From Pogonophryne albipinna (Eukaryota > Chordata > Actinopteri > Perciformes > Artedidraconidae), in contig CM053247.1 of assembly GCA_028583405.1 (NCBI GenBank), forward strand, positions 12,392,063 to 12,456,062: a stretch of DNA of 64,000 nucleotides, read 5' to 3'. The position numbers and the translations under genes are program-made. The notes beneath the pieces are model-generated. The model saw nothing but the letters and a program-made list of their open reading frames with translations, was not told the origin of the DNA and made no database searches. Within the stretch, counting starts at the first letter, position 1, and each line of letters starts with the position of its first letter. Shown here one piece after another: positions 20,928 through 33,121 of this stretch.

Positions 20928-23455
20928 TTGTTATTTACGGGCAGCTGGCTTTTAGGTGCAATATCGCCCCCTGGATTATATATCGTGTAATACTGCCCTG
21001 AGTGACAGACTTTTTTCCCAGTCGTAAAAAAGGCGTATTCGCCGTGTGACTGCATGTGCCGAACCGTGACGTCCGAACCGTGACGGTACGGGACGAATAC
21101 GGATCCCGTTACACCCCTAATATGGACACAAGATGTGTGCAAATGTATTTATCCTATCCATGTGAACATGATTTAAGTGGGTGGGGGGGACCTCAGGGGG
21201 GTCCGGGGGCATGCTCCCCCGGGAAGATTTATTTTTTAAATATTGAAGTTGAAAGCATCAATCTGGTGCACTTTGAGAGCAACATTAGGAGATCTATGGA
21301 TTCATCTTTCAACACCCATATGAAACAGAACTGTAAGCAGATTTTTCTTTTGGGATATTTTACAAATCACTCCCCTTTTAAACTGTATTCTTGTTATTTT
21401 TAACAACTTTTTTGTTACTGTCAAAAGTAATTTATACCTGTTTTTTATTTAGTCTCATTAATAACTATAATGATCATATCAAGGTGTGCCTTAACCTCAC
21501 TGAGCTGAGGTTATTTGAGCCTCTCAGGAGAGAGCTCTCTTCCACCTGGTTGTAGAAAAGCTCTTTAAATTCGTTAGCATAGCTAGCTAACCAGATGCTA
21601 ATAACAACAGATCGCCACTGTGCTTACAACTAAAGACACAGCCACGCAAACACTGCGGCATGTGGACTGCTCCTTATGGGTACTGGAATATTTGAAGGGC
21701 TGGAGCGGCGTTCCGGTGCTCTCTGTCAGCACTCTAGTCTACACTCCTTTCAGACGAGACATATACCACGTGAAGACACATTACGCTCGTGTTGTGTTCA
21801 AGGAACCTGTCCTTGGCCAGGAAAAACAGGTACTCATTTGTTTAATTATTTTTGCGGTCTAGATTTCTTCTTCTTTTTTGAAGTGAGAAGTTGTCCGTCA
21901 GTCGGACTGACGGACAGACGGACGGACGGACTCCCCCCCCCCACCCCAAAACGAAAACTCTTCGGTTCCCCATGAATTACACAAGTCACCCAAATCAGCG
22001 TTAAAAAAGCGGGAGGCGCCGAAAAATCCCCTATTAATGTATTGATTATAGCTCCGGGTCCGTATAGCTCGGCGTCTGGGTCCGGACCGCGGTCCGCCTG
22101 TTGCCGACCCCTGCTATACGCCTTACATTCATAATTTCAGCCGGAGGGAGGGGATGCGGCGCTGTGGAACAGCAGAGTGGCGAGTGAGAGCTGTCTTCTT
22201 CCCTTTACAAGCTTCAAAAATGTATTTATCGTGTGATTTTGGAAATAAATTAAATAAAAGTGTCATATTCTGGAAGCCAAGACTTTGTTTATTTAAAATA
22301 AAAATAAAACACCCGAAATAAAAAAAATAAAAAATTAAATATATATTTTTTTTATTGGCTCATGATAGGCCCCCGATCTCCGTAGGCCCCTGTGCTTCAG
22401 CCCAGGTCAGCCCGTGCATTAAGGCGGCCCTTGGTATGAGCCCTCCATACTTTAAACCGTCCCGTCCTGCTGTTTTGGCTCTCTGTGAGTTTGGGCTCTC
22501 TGTGAGCTTGGCTCATCGCTGTGGCTCGTCACTGTGGACAGGCCCAGACTGCTCGCTCTGGCCTGTTGCTGGAGCGGTTCTTGGCGTCAGGTAATCCGAC
22601 TATAATCTAAGAGTAAACTGCAGCCTTCTTACAGTGCAGACGCTTTTCTGCTTGCTCTTGCCTCTGCTTACGTTTTTATGCTGTTTTTCAATTTTTCTTT
22701 TCTGAAAACTTCGAGCAGCGGCTCCTGGACATTAACCTATCACTGGGACAGTTATTCTTCGTAAATAGACGGAGGGTTTCAGCCATATTTCAATATTTTT
22801 ATGACAACCTCAGTATTACAGTAGCGTGGCCTAGCAACAGCTAAAGTCTGGTACTGCATGCTATTTAGATTAAGCTAGTTAGCAGCAAAATGCCTCCGTT
22901 CTCTACAGATGACTTCCACATACTTCTACAGAAGATGGCCGTGTTGGAAATGAAAATGCAACGGTTGGAAATTAACGTGGAAGTGAATGGACTAGGTTCG
23001 AATGACACCACTTTACCAGTGTTGCAAAATAATGGACAAAGGCATGCGAACTCAAAGCTAGTTGGCAGCTACAAGGATTCCAAGGAACAGGAGGGCTGTG
23101 TACCGGGTAATACATCTACAAGTGGTAGTCCTCACTCGAACTCTCTGGGTGCAAGGCCGAAGAGTAAATCATTTCCATGGGATTTGGGAGGACGAACAAC
23201 AGGCAGAGCCCAGCGCTCTGAAATCTGTGATGCGACCGGCTGGCCTGCATTGTTATCACCCAGGAAGAGCGCCTCTTCAACCCCTGTTCCTACTAGGAAA
23301 CAGCCGTGGACAGCTGCTAAAGGGAGAACTACAAACAATCCTCCTAAACCACCGAGTGTGCCAATCCAGAACAGATACGATCCACTGACCCAGAACCGGA
23401 GATCTCTTTCTGATGACCTGGATAACCTGTCCTCTTCACACCAATTTCACACCAA

Positions 23456-24519
23456 CAGTGGCGTTTTTATATGTACAAAAGTGGTGGGGCACAAAAAACG
23501 TAGATGTCTATATATAAGCTTCTGCAGTGAGGTTCATGGCTGGTGAGGCACTGGCACTGACTCTTCAGGTTTACAAGTATTATATTTTGACCTAAATCAA
23601 AATATAATATTATTTTCAAAAGCTTTTTTTGTCTGATGCTTCGATTAATTTTAAACAGACAGTTCAACAAAAGGATACCCAAAAAATGTAATGTTATCAT
23701 TTAAATATTGAATTGTTCTCTCTTAGTAAGATCCCATTTTCAATAAAATTGCGGTCTTACCTTGACTTGAAGATGAAGTCCATTTGCCTATCCTTCTGGA
23801 CAAAAATCTCCATTACTTTTTTGTAAAAGTCCTCCTTATCTTCTTGTAGTTTCAAAAGTCTATCATAAATCTAATCGATAGATTTATGATTAGAAAATTA
23901 TAAAAGTAGGTAGACATGTGGATATTATCCGGCTGAACAAAACGTGCATTTATCTAACAGCTACGTTTCCCACAGATCTTATTTTGAGCTATTTTCTAAA
24001 ATCCTATGGAGAAATATCATTGCTTTTTTGTGGAGGGAAGCCATGCGCAGCTTACTTCCTGGTTTTAGGACGCGTCTCTCTCCTCCTCTTCACACACCAC
24101 ACTTTTCGCGGCACACGTACTGACAGCCAATCAGCTCTGAATTATGTGAGATGATGTATGGTGGGGATGGCAGCACTATGCCCCTATGGTCATAATTTTT
24201 TTGCCACACACATTAAATAGGACAATACTCTGAGCATGCGCAGTGTAGTTTTTATAGTCACCGTTCACTTAGACAGTGAGAGGGAGGGGCATGATCGGGT
24301 TTCGTCCCACATGGCTCTAAACAGCTCAATAGGCACACACTGTAGACACTAATTAGAAGAACACAGACTAAAATAGCAATGTACAGACGAATCAGACGAT
24401 TAACCATGATCTTAAAATATATTTTGTTATTTATTTTTTGCATTTTTTTGTAATCATTATTTGTAATACTTTCTGCTGACACTAGGTGGGGCTGTGCCCC
24501 TAATGACCAGTCGCCACTG
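23456..24519. mobile_element. hAT element inside L2 ORF1
   Basis: The ends CAGTGGCG / CGCCACTG are flanked by CACACCAA on both sides (23448-23455 and 24520-24527). Removing the element and one TSD copy rejoins the ORF1 linker. Inside is a segment (about 23878-24083) shared with the element at 26859-27093, and an exon-like minus-strand stretch at 23764-23866. Confidence 0.88.
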
Positions 24520-26432
24520 CACACCAAGGACCAATAGCTACTCCAAAAGTAAAAGGCTAGAGGGAAAGCTAACGACTGGGCCTGAAACTCTGATTGTGGG
24601 TGAATCTGCTGTAAGAGATGTAAAAAGTCTGTGTAGTAAGAACAACACCAAAGTACTCTGTTTTCCCAAGGATATGGTCTCTGACTTTACTGAGAAGATC
24701 CTGCATATTGGGCTGAACATCCGACTGTGAAAAATGTGGTACTGCACATTGGAACAAATGATGTTGTGAAACAACAGTCAGAAGTGCTGAAAAAAGACTT
24801 TAAATGTTTGTTGGAAACTGTCAGCTCTCTAAATGCAGAGGTGTTCATCAGTGGCCCTCTACCGCCAGTCAGAACAGGAGTGGAGAGATTCAGCAGATTG
24901 TTTGCACTGAACACCTGGCTTTCAACTGTCTGTACTGACCATTCTGTCAATTTTATTGACAACTTTAACTTTTTCTGGGACCGCAGACATCTTTTTAAGG
25001 CAAATGGAGTTTGCCTGAAATTGTTTATCTCTAACGTATTCAACTGCCTATGTCATCAATCTATTCCCTCTGCCAAGGCAACACATCCTCACTCCCAGGT
25101 CGGCCTATGTTGACGTTATGTCAAGTCCCCTGTGTCGGCTTTTTCCAACGCAAGGGGGGGGGCCTTAGCGTCCATTTTCAACCCAAGGGGGGGGGCCCTT
25201 AGCGTCCATTTTCAGCTTTCCGGGATGTCCATATGCTTCTATGGACGCTCATGGAAGCACGGCATTCGTTTGTGTCGGCTGCCCTTAAAGGCAATGTGAG
25301 CGTCCATTCTCATTGGATAACGGAGAATTGTACACCCGGAAGTAAGTATTCCGCTTACTGTCGATTGATTTTACAGTGATATCTGCACTACTCATCGACT
25401 AAAAAACACCAGATTATCCTTGTTAATTACACAACATTGATTGGTTTAAATTGTGTGCAATGCTTTTGTATTTTTCCCCTTCGATTCGGAGAAACAAATA
25501 TTTTTTCAGAGTAAAGGATGGCAGAATACACTACACTACCCAGAATCCCCAGCTATCGTTTGGACTACACCATGTGCTCTGTTTGACGTCAGGTGATCTT
25601 CAAATTTCTCCCTGCAGAAAAATAAAACATGGCCGAACTTCGTTTTATTCTCGGTGGAAAATGCCTATTTTAAAGTTAGTTTGGCCATTAAAATGCGTTT
25701 TGATGTCATTTGATGAGAGAAATATGAGTTGTTATTTCAGATTATGTGTGCAGTGGATGTACATGATCTTTAGTTTGCTAGTTATTACGAAGATTACTTC
25801 AGGAAATTGCGTCCATAACGTTTTCATTGTTACCAAGGTGGTTGCTAGGGACGCTCCTATCGATATTATTTCTGTTATGTTGTGTAACTGTTTAATGGTG
25901 TTATCTTTATTGCTACCCCCTTCCCCGTCAATGTATAGTGTTGGTCCACAGCGCAAACATATTAGTTTAACAAAATCCGCATCTAAAGATAGCCTACGTT
26001 ATTTTCCCCTGTGCAATTCCAGTCTCATATCGTCATTAACAAATACCGGAAACAGACCGAAAACATTTAAAAAAAATAAAATAATACTTCATTCCGAGTG
26101 TGCTTGCTTTTCTCTTTGAAAGTCATCACATAACGGCATTGTAATACACGGTTCGGCTGCATTAAATATTACATATCTGCCGTAGTTCTGTATTTATAGA
26201 GCCCTGATGAGAAGACTTCTAGACAAACATGAGGAACTGAAAACGTGACGTGGATCATAAATATATCAGCCATTAAACAACATCTTACATTTCTTTTCAC
26301 ACAATACGTCTCCTTGCAGTATCAACACTAATTCGGCTGACTTTTATATTTGATCCAATTGGTAGATAGGCTGTATTTACACCATAAAGGTGCACAGCTG
26401 ATATAAAGTGGTTAAAGCATGTTATTGAATTT

Positions 26433-27611
26433 CAGGGCTCGACATTATAATTGGCCCGCTGGCCCGGAAGCACTATTTAGACACCCCGGGCCAGCATAAC
26501 GTACTTTCCACTTGCCCGCTCGGGCCACTAAAAATATTGCTTTCAAAAAAATGTCCTGTGGTATTGGTATTTTGACTAGCAATTTAGTTAAATTGTTTCG
26601 TTTATCAACGCTACAACATAGCATTCCGTGAGTCGGTTGTCGTTGTTGGGTGAAAAGCAAACAGCTGTTTGCTGCGGAGCACAGCGCGAGCAGGCTCCCG
26701 TGAGCGGGAGCGCGCTCCTTCACTACAGACTATCGCGCCACCTAACCAGTCGCCAAAATGTTTTTAATACCAGCGGTAGCCGGGCAAAAAACAATCTTCA
26801 AATAAGAGAGGAAGTTTCAGCCAGCTTGATCGATGGAGTTGGCTTCTATAGAGTGGTGCAGTGACGCGTCCTAAAACCCTTTTATAATCTATCGATTAGA
26901 TTTATGATTAGAAAATTATAAAAGTAGGGTAGACATGTGGAGATTATCCAGCTGAACAAAACGTGCATTTATCAAACAGGTTTGTTTTCCACAGACCTTA
27001 TTTCCAGCTATTTTCCAAAACCTGTGGAGAAATGCCATTGCTTTTTGTCGAGGGAACCAGCAGCTTACTTCCTGGTTTTAGGACGCGTCACTGGCTGCAC
27101 CTCTCAATATGATGCCAATATAAACAAGGTCTTCTGTCGGCTCTGTACATCAATGCCGACCTATGCTGACAAGTAAGTGAAGAGTAGACAATATAAAGGT
27201 ATTGGCGAAATGTCCCAGCAGTTTAGGATAATGAAGGTTCTAATCAAATCAATTGCATAGCCATTACATGTCTAACTCCTAATGACAGGAAGGCAGAAAG
27301 TGCATTATACAAATAATAATACTCATAATAGCAGAATTTTTTTAACAATATCATTATTTTTAATAAACCAAATATGAACAATTGAGGAAAATGAGGAAGA
27401 ACTGATGATTCAAATGTTGTAGTACAAGTAGTAATGTAGTTAGTGCATACATTACTATTGCAACAAATGTGTTAATTTTCTTCATTATTAGTCGATTTTT
27501 TTTTTGGTGGACGAAAGCTCCGGGCCAGTGGTTACAATGGTGGGGCCAGTGATAATACAATTCCACCGGCCCGGAGGGCCAGTGGCATTTTACCCTTAAT
27601 GTCTACCCCTG
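26433..27611. mobile_element. hAT-like element within the long-TIR element
   Basis: The ends CAGGGCTCGACATTA and TAATGTCTACCCCTG, with mirrored GGCCCGG-rich subterminal segments, fit a hAT terminus pair. The flanks share GAATTTC with a one-base ambiguity rather than a clean 8 bp. It contains a smaller TIR element at 26859-27093. Confidence 0.65.
26859..27093. mobile_element. small TIR element (235 bp)
   Basis: CAGTGACGCGTCCTAAAACC at the left is exactly mirrored at the right end. The right two-thirds is similar to 23878-24083 (shared GATTTATGATTAGAAAATTA and TACTTCCTGGTTTTAGGACG). No clear target duplication was found, so the exact unit of transposition is uncertain. Confidence 0.55.
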
Positions 27612-27739
27612 AATTTCATTATTTTTATTATTAGATATTAATAGGATCCCTATAAAGTATATTCATTACTCGTTATTCTCTACTAATAGTTAATTAAAGA
27701 CTGTATATAATGACTATTTTGCACATCCCTTTCAAGATT

Positions 27740-28156
27740 TCAAGATTTTCTAAGGTTTATTGACATATCATATAGGCCTACACAACTATGGTGTAGTTAT
27801 GCATTGAATGAAAAACTTGGGTTGCAGGTTCCTCAATAGTGCATTACAAGACATCTATCAATATTTGTGCATACCTCCAGCAATGTTAACTATGTTGAAG
27901 CACTTATTTTAACTGATATTATACATAATGTATTATACTTTTATAAGATGTATGTAGATATTTCATCTCCGGCCTTGTCAGGTATTGAACAATCAATAAA
28001 TAAAGAACACAGAATTGTTGAATATAAAACACAGAATTTGTGTGATTATACTAAATGATTTACAAATAAACACCACTGCATATTTACAACTGTTACACAT
28101 GCTGATGTAACGCAAATGTTCCAACTTGGGATCAATAAAGTATATCTTATCTTAAG
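27740..28156 (+). repeat. LINE 3'-tail-like fragment
   Basis: The stretch ends in GGGATCAATAAAGTATATCT followed by TATCTTA, like the 3' ends of several fish LINEs. No coding sequence accompanies it, so only an untranslated tail would be present. The family is not identified. Confidence 0.35.
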
Positions 28157-30049
28157 CTGATCGATGGCTACAGCCATATTTGCAAAATGTGCCTCTGAAC
28201 CTTGACAAGTGCATGTTTCAGGCTTATCAATTCATGTAATGTAATGTAATCAATTAACAACAGGGGTCACAAACATAAGACCAGCTGTTAAATAAAGGTC
28301 TTCTGACCTTAGCTGGCATGTGTGTATATATATTAATGCTGCCCATTATGGGCACAAGTAATTTTTCCCCATTTATTAATTATATGTTTTAAATTTGAGT
28401 GTTTCCTATCCCCTAAACCTCCAGGGATGTACACAGTTTAATACTGGCAACTTCTTATTATGGGAAATACGAAAACGTCTTTTAAAACTACAACTCCCAG
28501 TAGAGACGTGCCATAGATAGAGAACATGTTGCGAAACAGAATAGCCAGCATGTGTAGTTCTGGGGACGGGGTGGGGAGGGGGGGACGCGGTGGACCCGAT
28601 CAAATCCAGTTTTGGACAGTCTGCCGTGGTTCCATCCCATTTCAAGTGCTGTTCGAGGCTCGGCGTAACCCTCGGAGCACACTCTCCAATCACAGAGCTT
28701 GAGGACTATCACGGGGTTTGTCAAACAGAGCACATGGTGTAGTCCAAACGATAGCTGGGGATTCTGGGTAGTGTAGTGTCTTCTGCTATCCTTTACTCCG
28801 AAAAAATATGTGTTTCTCCGAATCGAAGGGGAAAAATACAAAAGCATTGCACACAATTTAAACCAATCAATGTTGTGTAATTAACAAGGATAATCTGGTG
28901 TTTTTTTGTCGATGAGTAGTGCAGATATCACTGTAAAATCAATCGACAGTAAGGGGAATACTTACTTCCGGGTGTACAATTCTCCGTTATCCAATGAGAA
29001 TGGACGCTCACATTGCCTTTAAGGGCAGCCGACACAAACGAATGCCGTGCTTCCATGAGCGTCCATAGAAGCATATGGACATCCCGGAAAGCTGAAAATG
29101 GACGCTAAGGGTCCCCCCCTTGCGTTGAAAATGGACGCTAAGGCCCCCCCCCTTGCGTTGGAAAAAGCCGACACAGGGGACTTGACATAACGTCAACATA
29201 GGCCGACCTGGGAGTGAGGATGTGTTGGCCAAGGACAAGCAACAAGAGGAATCAAAACAAGAGAAAGACACAACACATCGCTCAGAAAACCTTGAAAATC
29301 TATCACTGCACCCGCCTGAGGAATGTCTTGATTATGGGAGACAAATGGAGGAGTCTCCACCGCCCTTCACCCCCCCTATCACCTCTGAGGATACTCTTCC
29401 TTCACCCCACAGCTCTCTCTACTCTCCGTTCACCCTTTCACCCTCGCCCACCCTCCTGGAGATCGCTGAACACACGAAGGAGATACAGAGGGTTGGCACC
29501 AATTCCTTCCTGGAGTTCAAAGACCAAACTAAGGCGATACGCAGGGTTAGCAGCATGTCCTTTACACCCGCTCCTCAACGACGCCCACCAAAATCACTGC
29601 AGAGACGCGCACCATCTCCCCCGTCTTCATCACCGTGCCTACGTCAACCACCTCCCCCCCCCTGGCAGCATGTCCTTTACCCCCGCCCTTCAACAACGCC
29701 CACCAAAATCACCGAAGCAGAGACGCGCACCATCTCCCCCGTCTCCATCACCGTGCCTACGTCAACCACCTCCCCTCCCTTCAAGAAAGCATCTGCAGTC
29801 TCCGAAGCCTGATAAGGATGTGTGTGTACAAAACGCAACAAACTCTTACTGATATGTGCTGGGTCCAGGCTCAAGGGCGTATGGTACTCTCAACTATTTC
29901 CAGGACATGCCGGGGCCCTGCCTGCCTGTAGCTTTGCTGATATCTGTGTTGATAGGTAATAGATTAAGAGCGGTGAATCAGCTTAGAAAAAGGAAGTGCT
30001 CAAACGTTTGTGTGAGTTTATCAAATTTAGCAGTGATTCCATGTCAGCC

Positions 30050-32817
30050 ACAGCTTGTCACAAAAAATCTTACTGATAGTGTATTTAACAAACTTAAACT
30101 AGCTTTATTAAATGTCAAGTCTTTGGCAGGAAAAACATTTTTAATCAATGATTTTATCACTGAGCACAATCTCGATTTTATGTTTTTAACGGAAACTTGG
30201 ATTGAACAAAATAACAGTGCAGCTGTTCTTATCGAATCAACCCCTCCCAACTTTAGTTTTATGAGTCAGGAAAGAATGCATAAGAAAGGGGGTGGAGTTG
30301 CTATTTTGTTCAATGATTCCATTCAATGCAGGAAGACATCTTATGAGAACTTTGCTTCTTTTGAATATGTGGCCCTTCAGCTGAAATGCTCCTCTCGAGC
30401 TCTGTTCCTAAATATCTAGAGACCACCCAAATACTGTGCATGCTTTTTTGATGACTTTACTGAACTGCTCTCTATAGTGTGTATTGACTTTGACCGTCTA
30501 GTCATTGTTGGTGATTTTAACATCCATGTTGACAACCCCCAGGACAGAGGGGCTAAAGAACTGTTTTGTGTTCTTGATAACTATGGACTGACTCAGCATG
30601 TGACGGAGCCCACGCACAATAAGGGGCACACTCTGGACTTAATTATCTCAAAGGGTCTGAATATCTCTAAGGTTGTGGTGACTGCTGTTGCACTCTGATC
30701 ATTCCTGTGTTTTCTTTGAGAGCTCTATTTCTGTTCACAAAAATGTTCAGAAAGAGGTAACCACAAAGCGATATTTAACTGAAAATACTATGGAAATGTT
30801 TACTCAGAATTTTTCTTCCACACTTGCCCCTGCTAACATCTCAGTAAATGAGCTAGTAGATCATTTTAATTTAAAAATAAAAAATGTTATAGATGCCATT
30901 GCTCCAACTAGGGTAAAGGAAGTGACTGGGAAGAAAATATCTCCATGTAGAAAGGCCATGACCGTGAGAGCAGAAAAAAGAGAGTATCGAAAAGCTGAAC
31001 GTAGGTGGTAAAAAACAAATCTCCAGGTTCACTTTGAAATCTATAAAGAGAGACTTGGCCTTTATAATTTGGAATTGAAAAACACACAACAGTCTTTCTT
31101 CTCTGACATCATTACCAAAAACAAAAACAACGCACGTGCCTTGTTTGCTACCATCAACAGACTAACTAACGCCCCAGTGTCAGTAGCCTCTGAATTTCTA
31201 TCCACCAGGGCATGCAATGATTTCTCCTCCTTTTTCACTGACAAAATTCAGAAAATCAGACAAGCAGTCAGTGCCTCTGCATCAGGAACAGCAAATGTGT
31301 TGTCCCTATGTCCACCTAATATAAATTCAAACACCATGACACAATTCCATCAGATTAATGATAAAAACCTAGAGGACATTATTCAACTTCTGAAATCCTC
31401 CTCCTGCTGATATTATTCCAACAGGATTTTTCAAAGATGTTTTCCGTTGCATGGCCTCAGATCTACTTCATATAGTAAACACATCTCTTCACTCAGGTAT
31501 TTTTCCACAGGCCCTGAAAACTGCAGTCATTAAACCGCTCTTAAAAAAAGAATAATCTAGATGCTTCAGTAATGAACAATTACAGGCCCATATCAAACCT
31601 GCCATTTCTAGGTAAAATCATTGAAAAAGTTGTTTTTCAACAGTTGAGTAATTTCTTGCATTTAAATAACTGTTTCGATGTGTTCCAGTCAGGCTTTCGT
31701 CCAAACCACAGCACTGAGACTGCTCTTGTAAAGGTCTTCAATGACATCTACTTAAACACAGACAGTGGCAGAACTTCAGTGTTAGTATTATTAGATCTCA
31801 GTGCTGCGTTTGACACTGTTGACCACAACATATTACTAGACCGACTGGAAAACTGGGTGGGACTTTCGGAAACAGTTCTAAATTGGTTTGAATCCTACTT
31901 AAAGGACATAAACAACTTTGTTTCTATAGGTAAATACACATCTGAGTTGACAAATATGACATGTGGGATACCTCAACGCTCCATCTTGGGGCCTCTTCTC
32001 TTTAACGTCTACATGCTACCACTGGCTCAGATAATGAAGAACAACAAAATAAGTTACCATAGCTATGCGGATGACACACAAATTTACGTAACAATTTCAC
32101 CAGGAGACTATGCTCCAATTCAAACACTGAGTATGTGCATTGAACAAATCAATGACTGGATGTGTCAGAACTTTTTCTAATTAAACAAAGATAAAACTGA
32201 GGTAATGGTTTTTGGAGCCAAGGCAGAACGTATAAAAGTTAGCGCTGAGCTTCAGTCTGCAATGTTCAAAACAACAGATAAAGAATCAACTAAAGAATAT
32301 ATCTAGGATTAAAAGACTGATGTCACAGCAGGATTTGGAAAAACTTGTCCATGATTTTATCTTCAGTAGACTGGACTACTGTAATGGTGTCTTTGCAGGT
32401 CTCACAAAAAAATCTATTAGAAAGCTGCAGCTAATTCAGAACGCTGCTGCTCGAGTCCTCACTAACACTAAGAAAGTGGATCACATCACTCCTGTTCTGA
32501 AGTCTTTACACTGGCTTCCTGTGTGTCAAAGAATATATTTCAAAATACTGCTACTGGTTCATAAAGCTTTGAATGGTTTAGGCCCAAAATACATTTCTGA
32601 CCTACTGCTAAATTATGAACCATCCAGATCTCTCAGGTCTTCAGTGACTGGTCAGCTTTCTGTCCCCAGAGTCAGAACTAAACATGGAAAAGCAGCGTTT
32701 AGTTATTATGCTCCAAATATCTGGAACAAACTCCCAGAAACCTGCAGGTCCGCTGCAACTCTGACTACTTTTAAATCCAGACTAAAGACTTTTCTTTTTG
32801 CCGCTGCTTTTAATTGA
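30050..32817 (+). pseudogene. L2-like ORF2 endonuclease/reverse transcriptase, multiply broken
   Basis: The endonuclease covers 30080-30700: LALLNVKSLAGK, DFMFLTETWIE (catalytic Glu), GGGVAILF, VIVGDFNIHVD, then HTLDLIIS and, after a frameshift, SDHSCV (catalytic His). A TAG at 30417 breaks it. The RT spans about 31570-32180 in one open stretch: [48 protein letters not shown] (motif A), [13 protein letters not shown] (usual GVPQGS, so a Gly-to-Arg change) and YADDTQIYV (motif C). A stop at 32180 and a deletion near 32280 precede the C-terminal LDYCNGVFAGLT...NAAARVL...LHWLPV segment (32320-32817). Motifs are well preserved, but at least five disruptions rule out function. Confidence 0.85.
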
Positions 32818-33017
32818 ACTATTCACATCTTAAAGTGCACTGTAACTTTTATCCATGTATTTTTTCTTTTAATATTTATTATCTTTTCTTTTTAATGACT
32901 GATTTTAAATGCCATTTTCTTAATGTCTTTCATTTTTTGTAAAGCACTTGGAATTGCCTTGTGTTGAAAGGTGCTATATAAATAAACTTGCCTTGCCTTG
33001 CCTATAAGGACACTTAT

Positions 33018-33121
33018 CGTTTAATTTGTTTATTCCTTGCTGTCCTTTACATGAACTTTTAATTTGATTTAATTTGTTTATCCCTTGCTGTCCTTTACAT
33101 TTACTTTAATTTGGTTTAATT
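33018..33121 (+). repeat. two-copy tandem repeat (~55 bp) after the L2 tail
   Basis: The unit TTTAATTTGTTTATYCCTTG followed by CTGTCCTTTACAT occurs twice, separated by a variable AACTTTTAATTTGA-like stretch. No function is evident. Confidence 0.7.

Larger units (their letters stand above)
19253..21119 (-). mobile_element. internally deleted BED-finger hAT, copy 1
   Basis: The TIRs TAGGGGTGTAACGG / CCGTTACACCCCTA are flanked by ATATGGAC on both sides (19245-19252 and 21120-21127), an exact 8-bp TSD. It shares ends, subterminal CGGTTCGG repeats and coding remnants with the copy at 41555-42648. A piggyBac-like MITE (19511-20291) is inserted in its 3' part. The transposase core is deleted. Confidence 0.88.
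19021..21880 (-). mobile_element. hAT element of the CAGGGGTGGGGAACC family, 3' end lost, split by another hAT
   Basis: From its CAGGGATGGGGAACC end the sequence is the reverse-orientation relative of the complete copy at 47752-48877, and the two align over most of their length. Similarity stops near 21880 inside a TTCTTCTTC tract, so about 140 bp including the second TIR is missing. Position 19252/21120 is the insertion point of the hAT at 19253-21119. Confidence 0.75.
17541..22113. mobile_element. hAT element with exact 8-bp TSD, carrying nested insertions
   Basis: The left end CAGGGGTATTCAAC and the right end GTTGCCGACCCCTG are flanked by CTATACGC on both sides (17533-17540 and 22114-22121). 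The ends agree at CAGGGGT and CAAC but their subterminal parts look like two different hAT families. It contains a MITE (18158-18818) and a CAGGGRTGGGGAACC-type hAT (from 19021), which itself contains further elements. No intact transposase is visible. Confidence 0.8.
16513..22433 (-). mobile_element. outermost hAT element of a five-level nest
   Basis: The left end (AAGCCCGCCTTAA) and right end (TTAAGGCGGCCCTTG) are imperfect inverse copies. GTATGAGC occurs on both sides (16506-16513 and 22434-22441, ambiguous by one base), giving a 7-8 bp duplication as expected for hAT. The left arm encodes a minus-strand N-terminal piece like a ZMYM1/TTF-type hAT protein. A short segment ending in AAGCCAAGACTTTGTTT occurs on both sides of the inner insertion (near 17455 and 22275), so the element also has an internal duplication. 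17541-22113 is a later insertion. Confidence 0.6.
25079..29227. mobile_element. 4.1-kb element with ~508-bp near-identical TIRs
   Basis: 25079-25587 and 28720-29227 are inverted copies, from CAACACATCCTCACTCCCAG inward, nearly identical apart from scattered mismatches and G-run length changes. GCCAAGG (7 bp) flanks both sides (25072-25078 and 29228-29234), and L2 ORF1 rejoins across the gap. The interior has a hAT (26433-27611) and a LINE-tail-like stretch, but no transposase I can recognise. Part of the same TIR recurs at 41112-41440. Superfamily is unknown; long TIRs are seen in MULE/foldback-type elements. Confidence 0.85.
22890..29812 (+). pseudogene. L2-like ORF1: coiled coil, esterase-like domain, Pro-rich tail (interrupted)
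   Basis: 22890-23455 gives the N-terminus: a heptad-like MAVLEMKMQRLEINVE coiled-coil stretch, then a Ser/Pro-rich linker. After the hAT insertion, 24528-25078 gives the esterase (SGNH-type) domain known from CR1/L2 ORF1 proteins: LIVGESAVRD (GDS-like serine block with E for D), VVLHIGTND (GTND block), VFISGPLPP and VNFIDNF. A frameshift near 24712 separates the two halves. After the second insertion, 29228-29812 gives a hydrophilic EESKQEK stretch and a Pro-rich tail ending at the TGA at 29810. Family proteins are RNA-binding/chaperone-like partners of ORF2. This copy is unusable. Confidence 0.8.
22450..33003 (+). mobile_element. L2-like LINE with ORF1 and ORF2, split by two insertions
   Basis: An ORF1 of the coiled-coil/esterase type (22890-29812, two gaps) and an ORF2 of the endonuclease/RT type (about 30050-32817) are followed by the characteristic L2-type tail: AAAGGTGCTATATAAATAAA and CTTGCC repeats ending near 33003. 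The 5' boundary is uncertain; a GC-richer leader precedes the ORF1 start at 22890. The insertions are a hAT (23456-24519, TSD CACACCAA) and a long-TIR element (25079-29227, TSD GCCAAGG). Several stops and shifts show it is dead. Confidence 0.85.
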
